Of a DNA stretch of 59,015 nt, positions 34,201 through 41,873 are shown one piece after another. The notes beneath the pieces were generated by a model that saw nothing but the letters and a program-made list of their open reading frames with translations, had not been told where the DNA came from and ran no database searches. Every line of letters begins with the position of its first letter. Within the stretch, counting starts at the first letter, position 1. The position numbers and the translations under genes are program-made. Source of the stretch: CAZCFB01 sp964511535 (GTDB taxonomy: Bacteria; Myxococcota_A; Polyangia; GCA-2747355; CAZCFB01); the NCBI GenBank assembly GCA_964511535.1, contig CAZEFW010000037.1:1-59015 (forward strand), written 5' to 3'.

Positions 34201-34943
34201 CTGCTCAGGTAGTGGGTTTCGGCCATCAGCTCGAGCATGCGGTGCGACGCGGACCACAGCTCGATGTCGCGCATCTCCTCACGGTACTTGCGGTACCGCT
34301 CGGCCTTCTGCGCCTGGCGCTTGAGCGAGCCGAGGCGCTTCTCGATCTCCTCCACCACATCGCTCACCCGCAGCAGGTTCTGCTTGGTGGCGGCGATGCG
34401 CCGCTCGGCGGCCTTCTTCTTGCGCTGGAACTTGGTGATGCCCGCCGCTTCTTCGATGAAGTGGCGCCGATCTTCGGGGCGCGCGCTGACGATGAGTCCG
34501 ATGCGGCCCTGCTCGATGATGGAGTATGCCTTGGTGCCAACGCCGGTTCCGAGGAACAGGTTCAGCACGTCCCGCAGGCGCATGGGCACGCGGTTGATCA
34601 GGTACTCGCTGGTACCGTCCCGGTGCAGCCGCCGGGACACGGTGATCTCGCTGTAGTTGAGGTACTCGATCGGCACCCGGCCGTCGTTCTGGAAGGTGAT
34701 CGCCACCTCGGCCATGCCGGAGGGCCCGCGCCCCTCGGAGCCGTTGAAGATCACGTCTTCCATGCTCTTGCCGCGCAGGTGCTTGGCGCTCTGCTCCCCC
34801 ATGGCCCAACGCAGTGCGTCAACGATGTTGGACTTTCCACAGCCGTTGGGACCCACGATGGTGGATATGGGGCTCCGGAAGTCCAGTGTCGATCTGTCAC
34901 AGAAGGACTTGAATCCGGAAAGGCTGAGTTTTTTTATGCGCAT
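31290..34943 (-). CDS. smc: Chromosome segregation protein SMC
   Basis: 1217 residues, slightly longer than the usual 1150-1200. Walker A GPNGCGKSN (31-39), then two long coiled coils around a hinge (about 520-680), and the C-terminal half with signature LLSGGEKALTAV and Walker B FCLLDEVDAPLDEAN. SMC forms a ring with ScpA/ScpB and folds and separates chromosomes. Within the hinge lies a Gly/Ala/Met-rich insertion (EAGAAMEGQGGGTAASAG, around residues 600-625) that is not typical. AGGA lies about 8 bases before the start. Neither scpA nor scpB is adjacent. Confidence 0.97.
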   Translation of the reverse strand: MRIKKLSLSGFKSFCDRSTLDFRSPISTIVGPNGCGKSNIVDALRWAMGEQSAKHLRGKSMEDVIFNGSEGRGPSGMAEVAITFQNDGRVPIEYLNYSEITVSRRLHRDGTSEYLINRVPMRLRDVLNLFLGTGVGTKAYSIIEQGRIGLIVSARPEDRRHFIEEAAGITKFQRKKKAAERRIAATKQNLLRVSDVVEEIEKRLGSLKRQAQKAERYRKYREEMRDIELWSASHRMLELMAETHYLSSTQGDRERQREEADAALLKAEADLELARLSTVDLEAKVGRRQEELYSLENQIKLDENNIQHMGHEADDLERRSEEADSEVTELRTQMESDEQELHRAEQEAATHGEHEQELQERVATRERELFARRAYQSEVRAALEAERDELHGAERTQAQGEAVVRALSERRSDLADRMDRRRVELERVDRRREEVETSLVGLDGKLGGLRAGVEEMGQQQTELRERLGELAGVCQKGEQELEVLRTELHRRRSRLASLEEIAKRYEGFARGTRAVMKRLNGHAREEGVLGLVADKLEPPDRYETALEAVLGQRLGTIIVEDEKVGLDNIEFLKSHAEGRSSFMSRKSNRGRALRDAPVGVVWEAGAAMEGQGGGTAASAGMGMQAEGVCGPMLQLINTDPEVAQVAETLLGDVVVVETLDQALDLWDSLEDRTLVTLDGEILGVDGTLTGGSNDAELSGVMRQKREIKELSGIIEELEARYQEVLDQHLARKTEEATLEQRLEQLTRDEHQGDKEIITLEKDLSRLDSERAAMALRREELERESAGIDQLERDADDQERTVQAELQQAERALAVGRDIAALLEQELERSAGLAEAALARVTEAKVELAQAGARLRAAQDAIRRITELSHERRARITRLAASASEGRARAEELRGQVEELEQGLVELVEKRLDSQQGMEQLRSEYDERMQAVTALELEVRAARKRGADLGEGLHQLEVTLSELSLNRRHLEEQIWERYHEELRLVAGDFHLRAPVTAEQLERMEKLRHLIHRMGEINLTAIEEYEELSERHEFLTRQRADLDDALAQLERAIRKINRTSRKRFKETFEKVNKQFQVTFPRLFNGGKARLTLTDPENLLETGVEIIAQPPGKKLQSIDLLSGGEKALTAVSLIFSMFLVKPTPFCLLDEVDAPLDEANVKRFGDMIKEMSLNSQFIIITHNQRTMEIADRLYGVTMEQPGASRLVSVNLQQGRTLVQDD

Positions 34944-35055
34944 TGCCCGATCCTGCAGGAGCCCGGTGTCCCCTCAATTTGTCAGCGCCAATCGCAATCA
35001 AGAATCGACGCGAGAAGGCACCCTGCACCAGCATCGCATTTGAATCAAGTCCAAT

Positions 35056-35084
35056 CATATACCAGGACTTTGGACCCTGGTAAA
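35056..35084 (-). promoter_or_regulatory. Candidate smc promoter TTTACC-17-TATATG
   Basis: On the minus strand -35 TTTACC (35084-35079) and -10 TATATG (35061-35056) with a 17-base spacer, giving a leader of about 110 bases. It lies in the AT-richer 292-base stretch 34944-35235, where no gene is seen. Confidence 0.35.
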
Positions 35085-35168
35085 CAAAAAGAACTCAATA
35101 TCTTGTGGGCGTTTCCGATAATCTGCACCAGGGATTGTGGAGGGTGAATCCAGTAATGCAGATCGTGC

Positions 35169-35188
35169 GTGATCGTAAGTGATCGTAA
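35169..35188. repeat. Two adjacent GTGATCGTAA copies between smc and the next gene
   Basis: Perfect 10-bp tandem repeat (35169-35178 and 35179-35188), preceded by a partial copy GATCGTGC (35161-35168). It lies about 50 bases upstream of the Ig-like gene start and may be an operator. No known regulator motif recognised. Confidence 0.4.
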
Positions 35189-35235
35189 AGAAATGTGTGT
35201 TTCAGGATCACCCCGGCTCTTTGGGGGCGCTTTCA

Positions 35236-36984
35236 ATGTCCCTCACGTATGATACCTTACATGTCGCCAGGCCAGTGACCGTGACCACTTTTCGTCCATA
35301 TATAGCGTGCGCAGCGTTCGCCGTCGCCGCTGCCGTGGCAGCTCCGGCGGCCGCCGCGCCGCGGGTCCAGGTGCGGGGGCACACCACCATCAGGCTGCTG
35401 GCCCTGGAGCATCGCCAGGACGCCCTGGTGGTGACCGGCGAGCTGCTGGATCGGGATCTGCTCACCGGCCTCCCCTTCCGGTTCGTCAACGTGACCGCCG
35501 CGGTTGGCAGGGACCGTTATGGCCGGCGGGTCCGCACCGACCGCTGGGGCAAATTTCGCCTTCACCTGCCTTCGGGCAAGCGAGGCACCCTGGTGGTGTC
35601 CACCACCTTCGCTGGCGATGGGTACTACGCCAGCCACCAGCTCCCCCCGCGCTCCCTGGACATCTCCAAAAAGAGCCTCGACCTCGGGCTGACCATGGCG
35701 CGGCAGCTGAAGGTGACCGACAAGTTCCAGCAGCTCACCGTCTCCACCCGGGTTGATGGCAGGGCCGTGTCGGTGCCGCTGTCGCTTTACGACGGCCGAG
35801 GCCGGCGCCTGGCCCGCGTGACCACGGGCCGCGGCGGGCGCGCGCAGGTCAAGCTGCCCACCGCAGCCCTGGGCAAGCCGGGCCCGGTGACCATTCAGGC
35901 CCGGTTCGACGGTGACGGATCGCTCAACCGGGCCCGGAGGCGCTTCGAGGCGCTGCTGGTCAGCCCGGTGACGCTGGAGCTTCAGGCCGGGCAGGAGCAG
36001 GTGGCCTCCGACGGTGAGATCACCCTGAGCGGCGGCATCACGGACCACGGCGGGGCGGTGCCGGGCGCCGCGGTGGGGATCTTCGCCATGGGCGAGCGAG
36101 TGGAGACCGCCATCAGCGACGCGGACGGGCAGTTCACCGCGCGCCTGAGCGCCGCCAGCTTCCCGGCGGGCGCCCTGGACCTGCAGGCGCGCTACGCGCC
36201 GGACGTCACCTGGCGGCTGGAGGCACGCTCCCCCCCGGCCACGGTGAGGGTGCTCGCCCCGCGGCCGATCCGGCCCGAGCTCTACCTTGTACCCGTGCTG
36301 CTCACCGCGGCCCTGCTGCTGGGGCTGGTGCTGGTGCGCAAGCGGCGCGGAATCGCCAGGCTGTACCGCACGCTGCGAAACACCCACGCCACGGAGCCAC
36401 CGCAGACCGGCGATCCGTCCGGGCGCATCGAGACGGGCCTGCGCCTGGCGCGCCGGAGCCTGCGTGCCGTGATCTCGCCCTCCAGCGTCATCTCGGGCGA
36501 GGTATGGGACGCCACCGACGCCCTGCTCATCCCGGGCGCAGTCCTCACGCTGAAGCCGGCGTCGGGCGCCACCATAGAGGTGCGCGTGGGCCGCAGCGGG
36601 AGGTTCGAGACCCCCAGCCTGGCCGACGGGGAATACCGGGTGAAGGTGACCCGACCGGGGTATGTCAGCGAGCGCTTCACAGCGCAGCTGCCTCACCGGG
36701 GGAGCCTGCACGGCGTGCGGGTCGACATGATCCAGGTGCGCGTCCGGATGCTGGAGATCTACCACGCGGCCACGGGCGGGATGCTCCCGCGGGAGGAGCT
36801 CTGGGCCTGCTGGACCCCGCGTGAGCTGCTGCACCATCTCTCCCGCAAGCGAGGGCGCCGCTCACGCCCCCTGGAGCTGCTCACGCGCATGCTGGAGTTC
36901 TGCTACTGGGGCACCGAGGCGCCGCGGGAGGACCTGCTGCAGCAAGCCCTGACCCTGGCCCGGCAAGTCCCGCCTCCCGAGTGA
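35236..36984 (+). CDS. Exported Ig-like membrane protein with carboxypeptidase-regulatory-like domain
   Basis: 582 residues from ATG 35236; an upstream GTG at 35179 is less likely because it would bury the signal peptide (IACAAFAVAAAVAAPAAAA). The outer part holds three or so Ig/transthyretin-like sandwiches (about 45-355; for example NVTAAVGRDRYGRRVRTDRWGKFRLHLP, ITLSGGITDHGGAVPGAAV). A single membrane helix (ELYLVPVLLTAALLLGLVLVRK) follows at about 360-380. The cytoplasmic part has a CarboxypepD_reg-like sandwich (ISGEVWDATDALLIPGAVLT) and a C-terminal helical piece (PRELLHHLSRKRG...LLTRMLEFCYWG) that resembles the DUF4129 tail of transglutaminase-linked proteins. Function unknown. Confidence 0.72.
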   Translation: MSLTYDTLHVARPVTVTTFRPYIACAAFAVAAAVAAPAAAAPRVQVRGHTTIRLLALEHRQDALVVTGELLDRDLLTGLPFRFVNVTAAVGRDRYGRRVRTDRWGKFRLHLPSGKRGTLVVSTTFAGDGYYASHQLPPRSLDISKKSLDLGLTMARQLKVTDKFQQLTVSTRVDGRAVSVPLSLYDGRGRRLARVTTGRGGRAQVKLPTAALGKPGPVTIQARFDGDGSLNRARRRFEALLVSPVTLELQAGQEQVASDGEITLSGGITDHGGAVPGAAVGIFAMGERVETAISDADGQFTARLSAASFPAGALDLQARYAPDVTWRLEARSPPATVRVLAPRPIRPELYLVPVLLTAALLLGLVLVRKRRGIARLYRTLRNTHATEPPQTGDPSGRIETGLRLARRSLRAVISPSSVISGEVWDATDALLIPGAVLTLKPASGATIEVRVGRSGRFETPSLADGEYRVKVTRPGYVSERFTAQLPHRGSLHGVRVDMIQVRVRMLEIYHAATGGMLPREELWACWTPRELLHHLSRKRGRRSRPLELLTRMLEFCYWGTEAPREDLLQQALTLARQVPPPE

Positions 36985-37000
36985 TCCCGCCACGCGGCTG

Positions 37001-37029
37001 TGGACTCCCGATCATCGACGCGGTATGTG
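37001..37029 (+). promoter_or_regulatory. Promoter TGGACT-17-TATGTG, leaderless type
   Basis: -35 TGGACT (37001-37006), 17-base spacer, -10 TATGTG (37024-37029), then 6 bases to ATG 37036. No Shine-Dalgarno. Confidence 0.45.
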
Positions 37030-37035
37030 TGACCC

Positions 37036-37989
37036 ATGATTGGACGCACCCTTACCCTTATCTCTCTCCTCCTCATCTCATTTGCAGGCTGCAGTGACGA
37101 CGACGGCGTGTTCGCCGACGGTGGCGTGCCCGGCAAGGACGGCCCGGGCGGCGGTCAGGACCAGAAGGTGGGCCCGCCGGTGAGCTTCACCCTGGCCACC
37201 TGGAACGTGAAGAACTTCTTCGACGAGAAGGACGACGCCGCGGTCAAGGACGACGTGCTGACCGCGGCGCAGGTGCAGAAAAAGATGCAGCAGCTCGGCG
37301 CCGCCATCCGCGGCCTGGACGCCGACGTGCTTGTGTTGCAGGAGGTGGAGAAGATCGACCTGCTGCAACGCCTGAACAACACCCAGCTGTCCAAGATGAA
37401 GTACAAAGAGGTGCGCTTGCTGGAGGGCAACGATCTGCGGGGCATCGACGTGGCCCTGCTGTCTCGCTTCGAGGTGCTCCAGTACATCACCAACATTTAC
37501 GACACCTTCCCCGGCGTAAAGGACCCGAACAAGAACTACGGGTTCAGCCGTGACTGCGTGCTGGCCAAGCTGAAGCTGGGCCCCGGGCGGGAGCTGCGTC
37601 TGCTGATCAACCACCTGCGCGCCGGCGGTGATTACAACTCGACCCGGCGCCGCGAGGCCCAGGCCCAGCGGGTGCGCGTCCTGGCCGACCAGGTGCTCAA
37701 GGGCAACCCCCAGGAGAACCTGTCGGTCATCGGGGATCTGAACGACACCCCCGACACCGAAACCATCAAGCTGATCCGGGACAAGGCGCCGAACCTGTAC
37801 GATCCCCTGACCCTGCTGCAGGCCAGCCTGCGCAAGACCTTCCGCCGCTCCAAACAGCTCGACTACATGCTGCTCTCCCCCGGGCTCAAGGCTGACCTGG
37901 ACAACTCGTCGGTGATGGTCCCCTACGACAGCCTCTTTTCCACCACCTCGGATCACTACCCGATCAGGGCGCGCTTCAACCTGAAGTAA
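37036..37989 (+). CDS. EEP-family nuclease/phosphatase lipoprotein
   Basis: 317 residues. Lipoprotein signal LLISFAGC (C19), then an Asp/Gly-rich linker (DDDGVFADGGVPGKDGPGGG). The EEP motifs are all present: LATWNVKNFF, LVLQEVEK, LLINHLRAGG, VIGDLNDTPD, LDYMLLSPG and TSDHYPIRA with the catalytic His. It is the second such lipoprotein in the window; the first is at 11131. The deoxyribonuclease or phosphatase substrate cannot be told. The ftsY gene starts 85 bases downstream. Confidence 0.9.
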   Translation: MIGRTLTLISLLLISFAGCSDDDGVFADGGVPGKDGPGGGQDQKVGPPVSFTLATWNVKNFFDEKDDAAVKDDVLTAAQVQKKMQQLGAAIRGLDADVLVLQEVEKIDLLQRLNNTQLSKMKYKEVRLLEGNDLRGIDVALLSRFEVLQYITNIYDTFPGVKDPNKNYGFSRDCVLAKLKLGPGRELRLLINHLRAGGDYNSTRRREAQAQRVRVLADQVLKGNPQENLSVIGDLNDTPDTETIKLIRDKAPNLYDPLTLLQASLRKTFRRSKQLDYMLLSPGLKADLDNSSVMVPYDSLFSTTSDHYPIRARFNLK

Positions 37990-38037
37990 ATATCGTAGCC
38001 GTTGCCGTAGCCGATGACGTCCGCGCCAACGTCACCG

Positions 38038-38066
38038 TGGACTCCACTCTCAACCGGGTATATCTT
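38038..38066 (+). promoter_or_regulatory. Promoter TGGACT-17-TATCTT before ftsY, leaderless type
   Basis: -35 TGGACT (38038-38043), 17-base spacer, -10 TATCTT (38061-38066), then 8 bases to ATG 38075. The -35 is identical to that of the upstream EEP gene. No Shine-Dalgarno. Confidence 0.45.
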
Positions 38067-38074
38067 CACGCCCC

Positions 38075-39253
38075 ATGAACTGGGCCAACTTCGACCCGGG
38101 GATCGTGGTCCTCGCTGCTGTTGGAGCCGCCTTCCTGCTGCTCTTCGGGCTTGCCATCCGCAAGATGCTGGCCGGCAAGGCCGAGCAGCAGGACGAGGAC
38201 CTGACCCCCACCGAGAAACCGCAACAGAAGAAGCCGAAGCCATCAGAGCCAGCGCCGGGGCCGGACCCCGAGCCGGAGCCACCGCCGGACGAGGCCCCTG
38301 ATCCCGACGCCGAACGCAAGCGGCTGTCCAGGGGGCTGGCCAAGACCCGCGGCGGGTTCATCGCCCGCCTGGGGCGGCTGTTCAGCGGCAAGGCCGAGCT
38401 GGACGAGGATACCCTCGATCAGGTGGAGGAGATCCTGTTCACCGCCGACATCGGCGTAAAAACTTCGCAGGATCTCATCGACAGCCTGCGCAAGCGGCTG
38501 GGCAAGGGCGAGATCTCGGATCCAGACGCGGTCTGGCGCCATATCCGTGAGCGCTCGGAGGAGATCCTGGAAGGCCAGGATCCCCGCCCGTTCGACGTGG
38601 ACTCCGGCAAGCCGTTCGTGATCCTCGTGGTGGGCGTCAACGGCACCGGCAAGACCACCACCATCGGCAAGCTGGCCGGCCGGCTCGCGGCGGAGGGCCG
38701 CAGCGTGATGCTGGCCGCCGGGGACACATTCCGCGCCGCGGCGGTTGAGCAGCTTGGCATCTGGGCCGAGCGCGCCGGCTGCCCCATGGTGAGCGGCAAG
38801 GAGGCCGCGGATCCCACCTCGGTCATCGTCGAGGCGGTGAAGAAGGCCCAGGCCGAGCAGGTGGAGGTGGTGCTGGCGGATACGGCCGGGCGGCTGCACA
38901 CCAAGGCCGACCTGATGGAGGAGTTGCAGAAGGTGCGCCGGGCGCTGCAGAAGCGCTGCGAGGGCGCGCCCCACGAGACCCTGCTGGTGCTGGACGCGAC
39001 CATGGGCCAGAACGCCATCGCCCAGGCCCGGCTGTTCAGGGAGGCCATGGAGGTGACCGGGCTGGTGCTGACCAAGCTGGACGGCACGGCCAAGGGCGGG
39101 GTGGTGCTCGGCATCGTCAACGAGCTCGGGCTCCCGGTCCGATTCATCGGCATCGGCGAAAAGCAGGAGGACCTGCGCCCGTTCGATCCCGAGGCTTTTG
39201 TGGCCGCGCTGTACCAATCCGCGGATCCGGAGCCCGGGACAGGGGAGTCCTGA
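38075..39253 (+). CDS. ftsY: Signal recognition particle receptor FtsY
   Basis: 392 residues. Unlike the E. coli protein it has an N-terminal membrane helix (IVVLAAVGAAFLLLFGLAI, about 10-28), followed by a charged Pro/Glu linker (40-85), as in several deltaproteobacteria. The NG domain starts near residue 90: N-domain (LDEDTLDQVEEILFTADIGV), G1 GVNGTGKTTT (about 187-196), DTAGRLHTKADLM, and TKLDGTAKGG. It docks ribosomes with SRP-bound nascent membrane proteins at the inner membrane by GTP-dependent pairing with Ffh. Confidence 0.96.
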   Translation: MNWANFDPGIVVLAAVGAAFLLLFGLAIRKMLAGKAEQQDEDLTPTEKPQQKKPKPSEPAPGPDPEPEPPPDEAPDPDAERKRLSRGLAKTRGGFIARLGRLFSGKAELDEDTLDQVEEILFTADIGVKTSQDLIDSLRKRLGKGEISDPDAVWRHIRERSEEILEGQDPRPFDVDSGKPFVILVVGVNGTGKTTTIGKLAGRLAAEGRSVMLAAGDTFRAAAVEQLGIWAERAGCPMVSGKEAADPTSVIVEAVKKAQAEQVEVVLADTAGRLHTKADLMEELQKVRRALQKRCEGAPHETLLVLDATMGQNAIAQARLFREAMEVTGLVLTKLDGTAKGGVVLGIVNELGLPVRFIGIGEKQEDLRPFDPEAFVAALYQSADPEPGTGES

Positions 39254-39315
39254 TGGGCGCTCCAGACACCGGCTGGCCCCCCTCTCCGGGTACCGCTAGG
39301 ACCCCGAGTTTTAAG

Positions 39316-39345
39316 TTGAAATGAAAGATTTCACTGTGCTATAGT
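39316..39345 (+). promoter_or_regulatory. Strong sigma70-type promoter for the barrel operon
   Basis: -35 TTGAAA (39316-39321), 18-base spacer, -10 TATAGT (39340-39345). The surrounding DNA is clearly AT-richer than its neighbours. The transcript would start near 39352 with a leader of about 70 bases before the start at 39425. This is the best sigma70-like match in the window. Confidence 0.6.
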
Positions 39346-39424
39346 GCTGCGCAACTCGAATGGGGCGACCTAACCCTTTGTAACTCCATGAGAATTTGCC
39401 CAAGAAACCTTTTGTGAGGCTTCA

Positions 39425-40393
39425 ATGACCAAACGCCGCACCGCTTACCTCATCAGCTTCCTGGTGCTCGCCTTCAGTGTCTCCGCGTTTGCACAGGGAG
39501 CACCCGCCAAGAAGGCGGGTAAGGCCGAAGAGGAAATCGACATGCCAGCCGAGGAGGAGGTGGATCTCCCGCCGGCTGACGCCGACCCGAACAAGCCTAC
39601 CGACAAGGACCTGGAGACCTCCGACGCCGACATCGCGCCCACCTCTCCGGTGCTCACCACCGGCAAGCGGGTGGAGAGCCGCAGGACCTGGAAGGACATC
39701 GTGGTCATCCCGCGCAAGCCCTTCATCAAGAAGGGGCGCTTCGACCTGACGCCGACCTTCACGGTGACGGTGAACGACAACATCATCGAGCACTACAGCC
39801 TGGGCCTCGAGGTGAATTACCACATCACCGACGTGCTCAGCCTGGGGGTGTTCGGGCAGTACTACTTCAAGAACATCCTCGACCAGGAGTTCTGGACTCG
39901 CTACCACTACTCGCGGGTCCCGGCCATGAACAAGTACATCTACACCGCGGCGCTGAACTTCACCTACGTGCCCATCTACGGCAAGCTGGCGCTGCTCAAC
40001 GACTGGATCCTGCACTACGAGGTGTTCGCGTCCGCAGGCGTCGGCGGCTCCGGCACCGAGATCGTGCCCAAGGATTACCGCTACAAGACCTTCACCAACC
40101 CCTTCTCTCTCACGTTCCCGGTTGGTATGGGCGGCCGGGTGTTCGTCAACAAGTTCTTCGCCATCCAGGCCGGCTTCCGCGATTACATGATGATCGACAA
40201 GTTCGAGGGTCCGCGCGGCAACTGCCCGGCTGACACTGTCGGCTGCAAGGACCCGGACGACACGGTCCGCGCTGACGCCGAGGTCGAGGTGGCCAAGAAC
40301 AACGCCAAGACGAGGTTCATCAACAACCTGCAGTTCTTCCTCGGCCTGTCGTTCTACCTGCCGCCTGATTTCGAGTACACCACCTTCCGTTAG
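39425..40393 (+). CDS. Outer-membrane beta-barrel protein (myxobacterial family), paralog 1
   Basis: 322 residues with signal peptide (AYLISFLVLAFSVSAFA). A charged linker (Lys/Glu/Asp/Pro, about 25-85) leads to KRVESRRTWKDIVVIPRKPFIKKGRFDLTPTF, which is close to the opening of the outer-membrane barrel family common in Myxococcota. Alternating strands follow (LGLEVNYHITDVLSLGVFGQYYF; LQFFLGLSFYLP). Two cysteines in NCPADTVGC may pair. Relatives include proteins of the gliding-motility and envelope complexes, but no such role can be assigned here. The paralog follows after 11 bases. Confidence 0.82.
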   Translation: MTKRRTAYLISFLVLAFSVSAFAQGAPAKKAGKAEEEIDMPAEEEVDLPPADADPNKPTDKDLETSDADIAPTSPVLTTGKRVESRRTWKDIVVIPRKPFIKKGRFDLTPTFTVTVNDNIIEHYSLGLEVNYHITDVLSLGVFGQYYFKNILDQEFWTRYHYSRVPAMNKYIYTAALNFTYVPIYGKLALLNDWILHYEVFASAGVGGSGTEIVPKDYRYKTFTNPFSLTFPVGMGGRVFVNKFFAIQAGFRDYMMIDKFEGPRGNCPADTVGCKDPDDTVRADAEVEVAKNNAKTRFINNLQFFLGLSFYLPPDFEYTTFR

Positions 40394-40404
40394 GAGCCAC
40401 GACC

Positions 40405-41250
40405 ATGCGTTTGTCGCAGAGAAGCATTCAGTTCATCACCTGCATCGGCCTGGTCCTGCTGACGTCCACGGCCCTCGCCAAGGAAAAGAAGAACCCCCTC
40501 GACGGCCAGCCGGCCGTGCGCCATCGCATCGAGCTTCGCGAGGGCCGCTTCGAGGTGGGCCCCTCCATCTCCTTCACCCTCAACCGCGCCGTGCGTGACT
40601 CCGTGCTGTTCGGGGTCAAGCTCGAGTACCACGTGTGGGACACCGTCTCCGTGGGCGCCGAGGTCCAGGGCGGCCTGAGCTACAACACCGGCCTGGCCAA
40701 CGAGCTCAAGGACTCCTACGCCGAGAACAACGAGAGCGAGCAGTGGGAGAAGCTGCAGAAGCGTATGTCCGACATGGTCATGGCCGGTGACATCCGCGCC
40801 ACCTGGACGCCCATCTACGGCCGCATCGCGGTGTTCTCCAAGCTGTTCGTGCTCTACGACCTGTACCTGTTCGGCGGGTTCGGCATGGCGTACACCAAGA
40901 ACAGCGGCGACCCGGGCGAGTTCGGCAACGACGACGTGGACGCCACCAACGAGGGCTTCCGCCCCGGCCTGACCCTGCCCGGCTTCGGCATGCACATCTA
41001 CTTCAACAACTGGGTCTCCCTCGGCCTCGAGGTTAAGAACATCATGTTCGAGGACAACGAGACCGGCGCGGACCAGACCCGCGGCCTGCAGCAGGACGAG
41101 GTGGATCAGTTCGCGGCGTGCGGCAACATCGCCAGCGGCTCCTGCTCGCCCACGCTGGTCAACAAGGACGACCGCTCGTTCCAGATGCACTGGCTCATCG
41201 GGGTCAACGTGACCTTCTTCTTCCCCATGGAGCCGGACATCAGTCGGTAG
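40405..41250 (+). CDS. Outer-membrane beta-barrel protein (myxobacterial family), paralog 2
   Basis: 281 residues with signal peptide (FITCIGLVLLTSTALA). It lacks the long charged linker of paralog 1 and goes directly to VRHRIELREGRFEVGPSISFTLNRAVRDSVLFGVKLEYHVWD, which lines up with the same strand order. Other shared features are ATWTPIYGRIAVFSKLFVLYDLYLFGGFG and a C-terminal aromatic strand (WLIGVNVTFFFP). It is co-transcribed with paralog 1 and the operon ends at the terminator at 41277. Confidence 0.82.
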   Translation: MRLSQRSIQFITCIGLVLLTSTALAKEKKNPLDGQPAVRHRIELREGRFEVGPSISFTLNRAVRDSVLFGVKLEYHVWDTVSVGAEVQGGLSYNTGLANELKDSYAENNESEQWEKLQKRMSDMVMAGDIRATWTPIYGRIAVFSKLFVLYDLYLFGGFGMAYTKNSGDPGEFGNDDVDATNEGFRPGLTLPGFGMHIYFNNWVSLGLEVKNIMFEDNETGADQTRGLQQDEVDQFAACGNIASGSCSPTLVNKDDRSFQMHWLIGVNVTFFFPMEPDISR

Positions 41251-41276
41251 GATTCAGGCTTCAGACTGAGACTTCA

Positions 41277-41313
41277 AGCGGGGTCGGCACAGCGCCGGCC
41301 CCGCTCTCTTTTT
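41277..41313 (+). terminator. Rho-independent terminator of the barrel operon
   Basis: Stem AGCGGGGTCGGC (41277-41288) pairs with GCCGGCCCCGCT (41294-41305) with one wobble pair and a 5-base loop, followed by CTCTTTTT (41306-41313). A short TTCAG/TTCAA heptamer run (41252-41276) lies directly before it, related to the arrays at 11031 and 19161. Confidence 0.85.
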
Positions 41314-41330
41314 GGATGGGCGGGGGACGC

Positions 41331-41753
41331 TCAGAGCTTCTTGACGAAGCCGTTCTTCATGCCCTTCTGCATGGAGCAGTCCACGGTGACCGCCACGGTG
41401 TCGCTCTTGTTCTCCTCGTGCAGCGCCGCCTTGGTCCAGATCCAGAGCTCGTGGCCGTCGGAGGCGGGGAAGTCGGTGACCTCGGCGAAGCCGCCCTTGT
41501 CGTTGGAGTAGCGCACGATCCCCTTCTTGACCGACGTCGCGGTGTTCCAGATGAACACGTAGCTGTGGGCGGAGGCGACCTTGTCGTTGCCCTTGAACTT
41601 GATGGTCCCGGCGCTGGCGTCACAGCTGTTGGGCGTCAACGCCAGGTTCTCCGGATCCGGGGGTGGCAGGGGGATCACGGGGGTCACGCACCCCCAGCAG
41701 AGCAACATCACGCTGCCCAGTAGAAGCGCGAGCTTTGGTGCGCGGCGTTTCAT
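41331..41753 (-). CDS. Small lipoprotein of unknown function
   Basis: 140 residues from ATG 41753 with GGAGG about 9 bases upstream. Lipoprotein signal MLLCWGC (C22), then a Pro-rich stretch (PVIPLPPPDPENL). The mature domain is a small beta-sandwich with one cysteine pair (NSCDAS and VDCSMQKG): SYVFIWNTATSVKKGIVRYS and DGHELWIWTKAA. Family not recognised. It faces the barrel operon, whose terminator lies between them. Confidence 0.7.
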   Translation of the reverse strand: MKRRAPKLALLLGSVMLLCWGCVTPVIPLPPPDPENLALTPNSCDASAGTIKFKGNDKVASAHSYVFIWNTATSVKKGIVRYSNDKGGFAEVTDFPASDGHELWIWTKAALHEENKSDTVAVTVDCSMQKGMKNGFVKKL

Positions 41754-41873
41754 GGCGGCATTCCTCCGTTCACTGGTTATGCAACGTCCGAACCACAGGA
41801 TCCCTTCCTGGAGATCATTGGGAAATTCCTCCAGGGCCTGCAAACCTGCTCAACAACACTGTAAACCGGGTTG

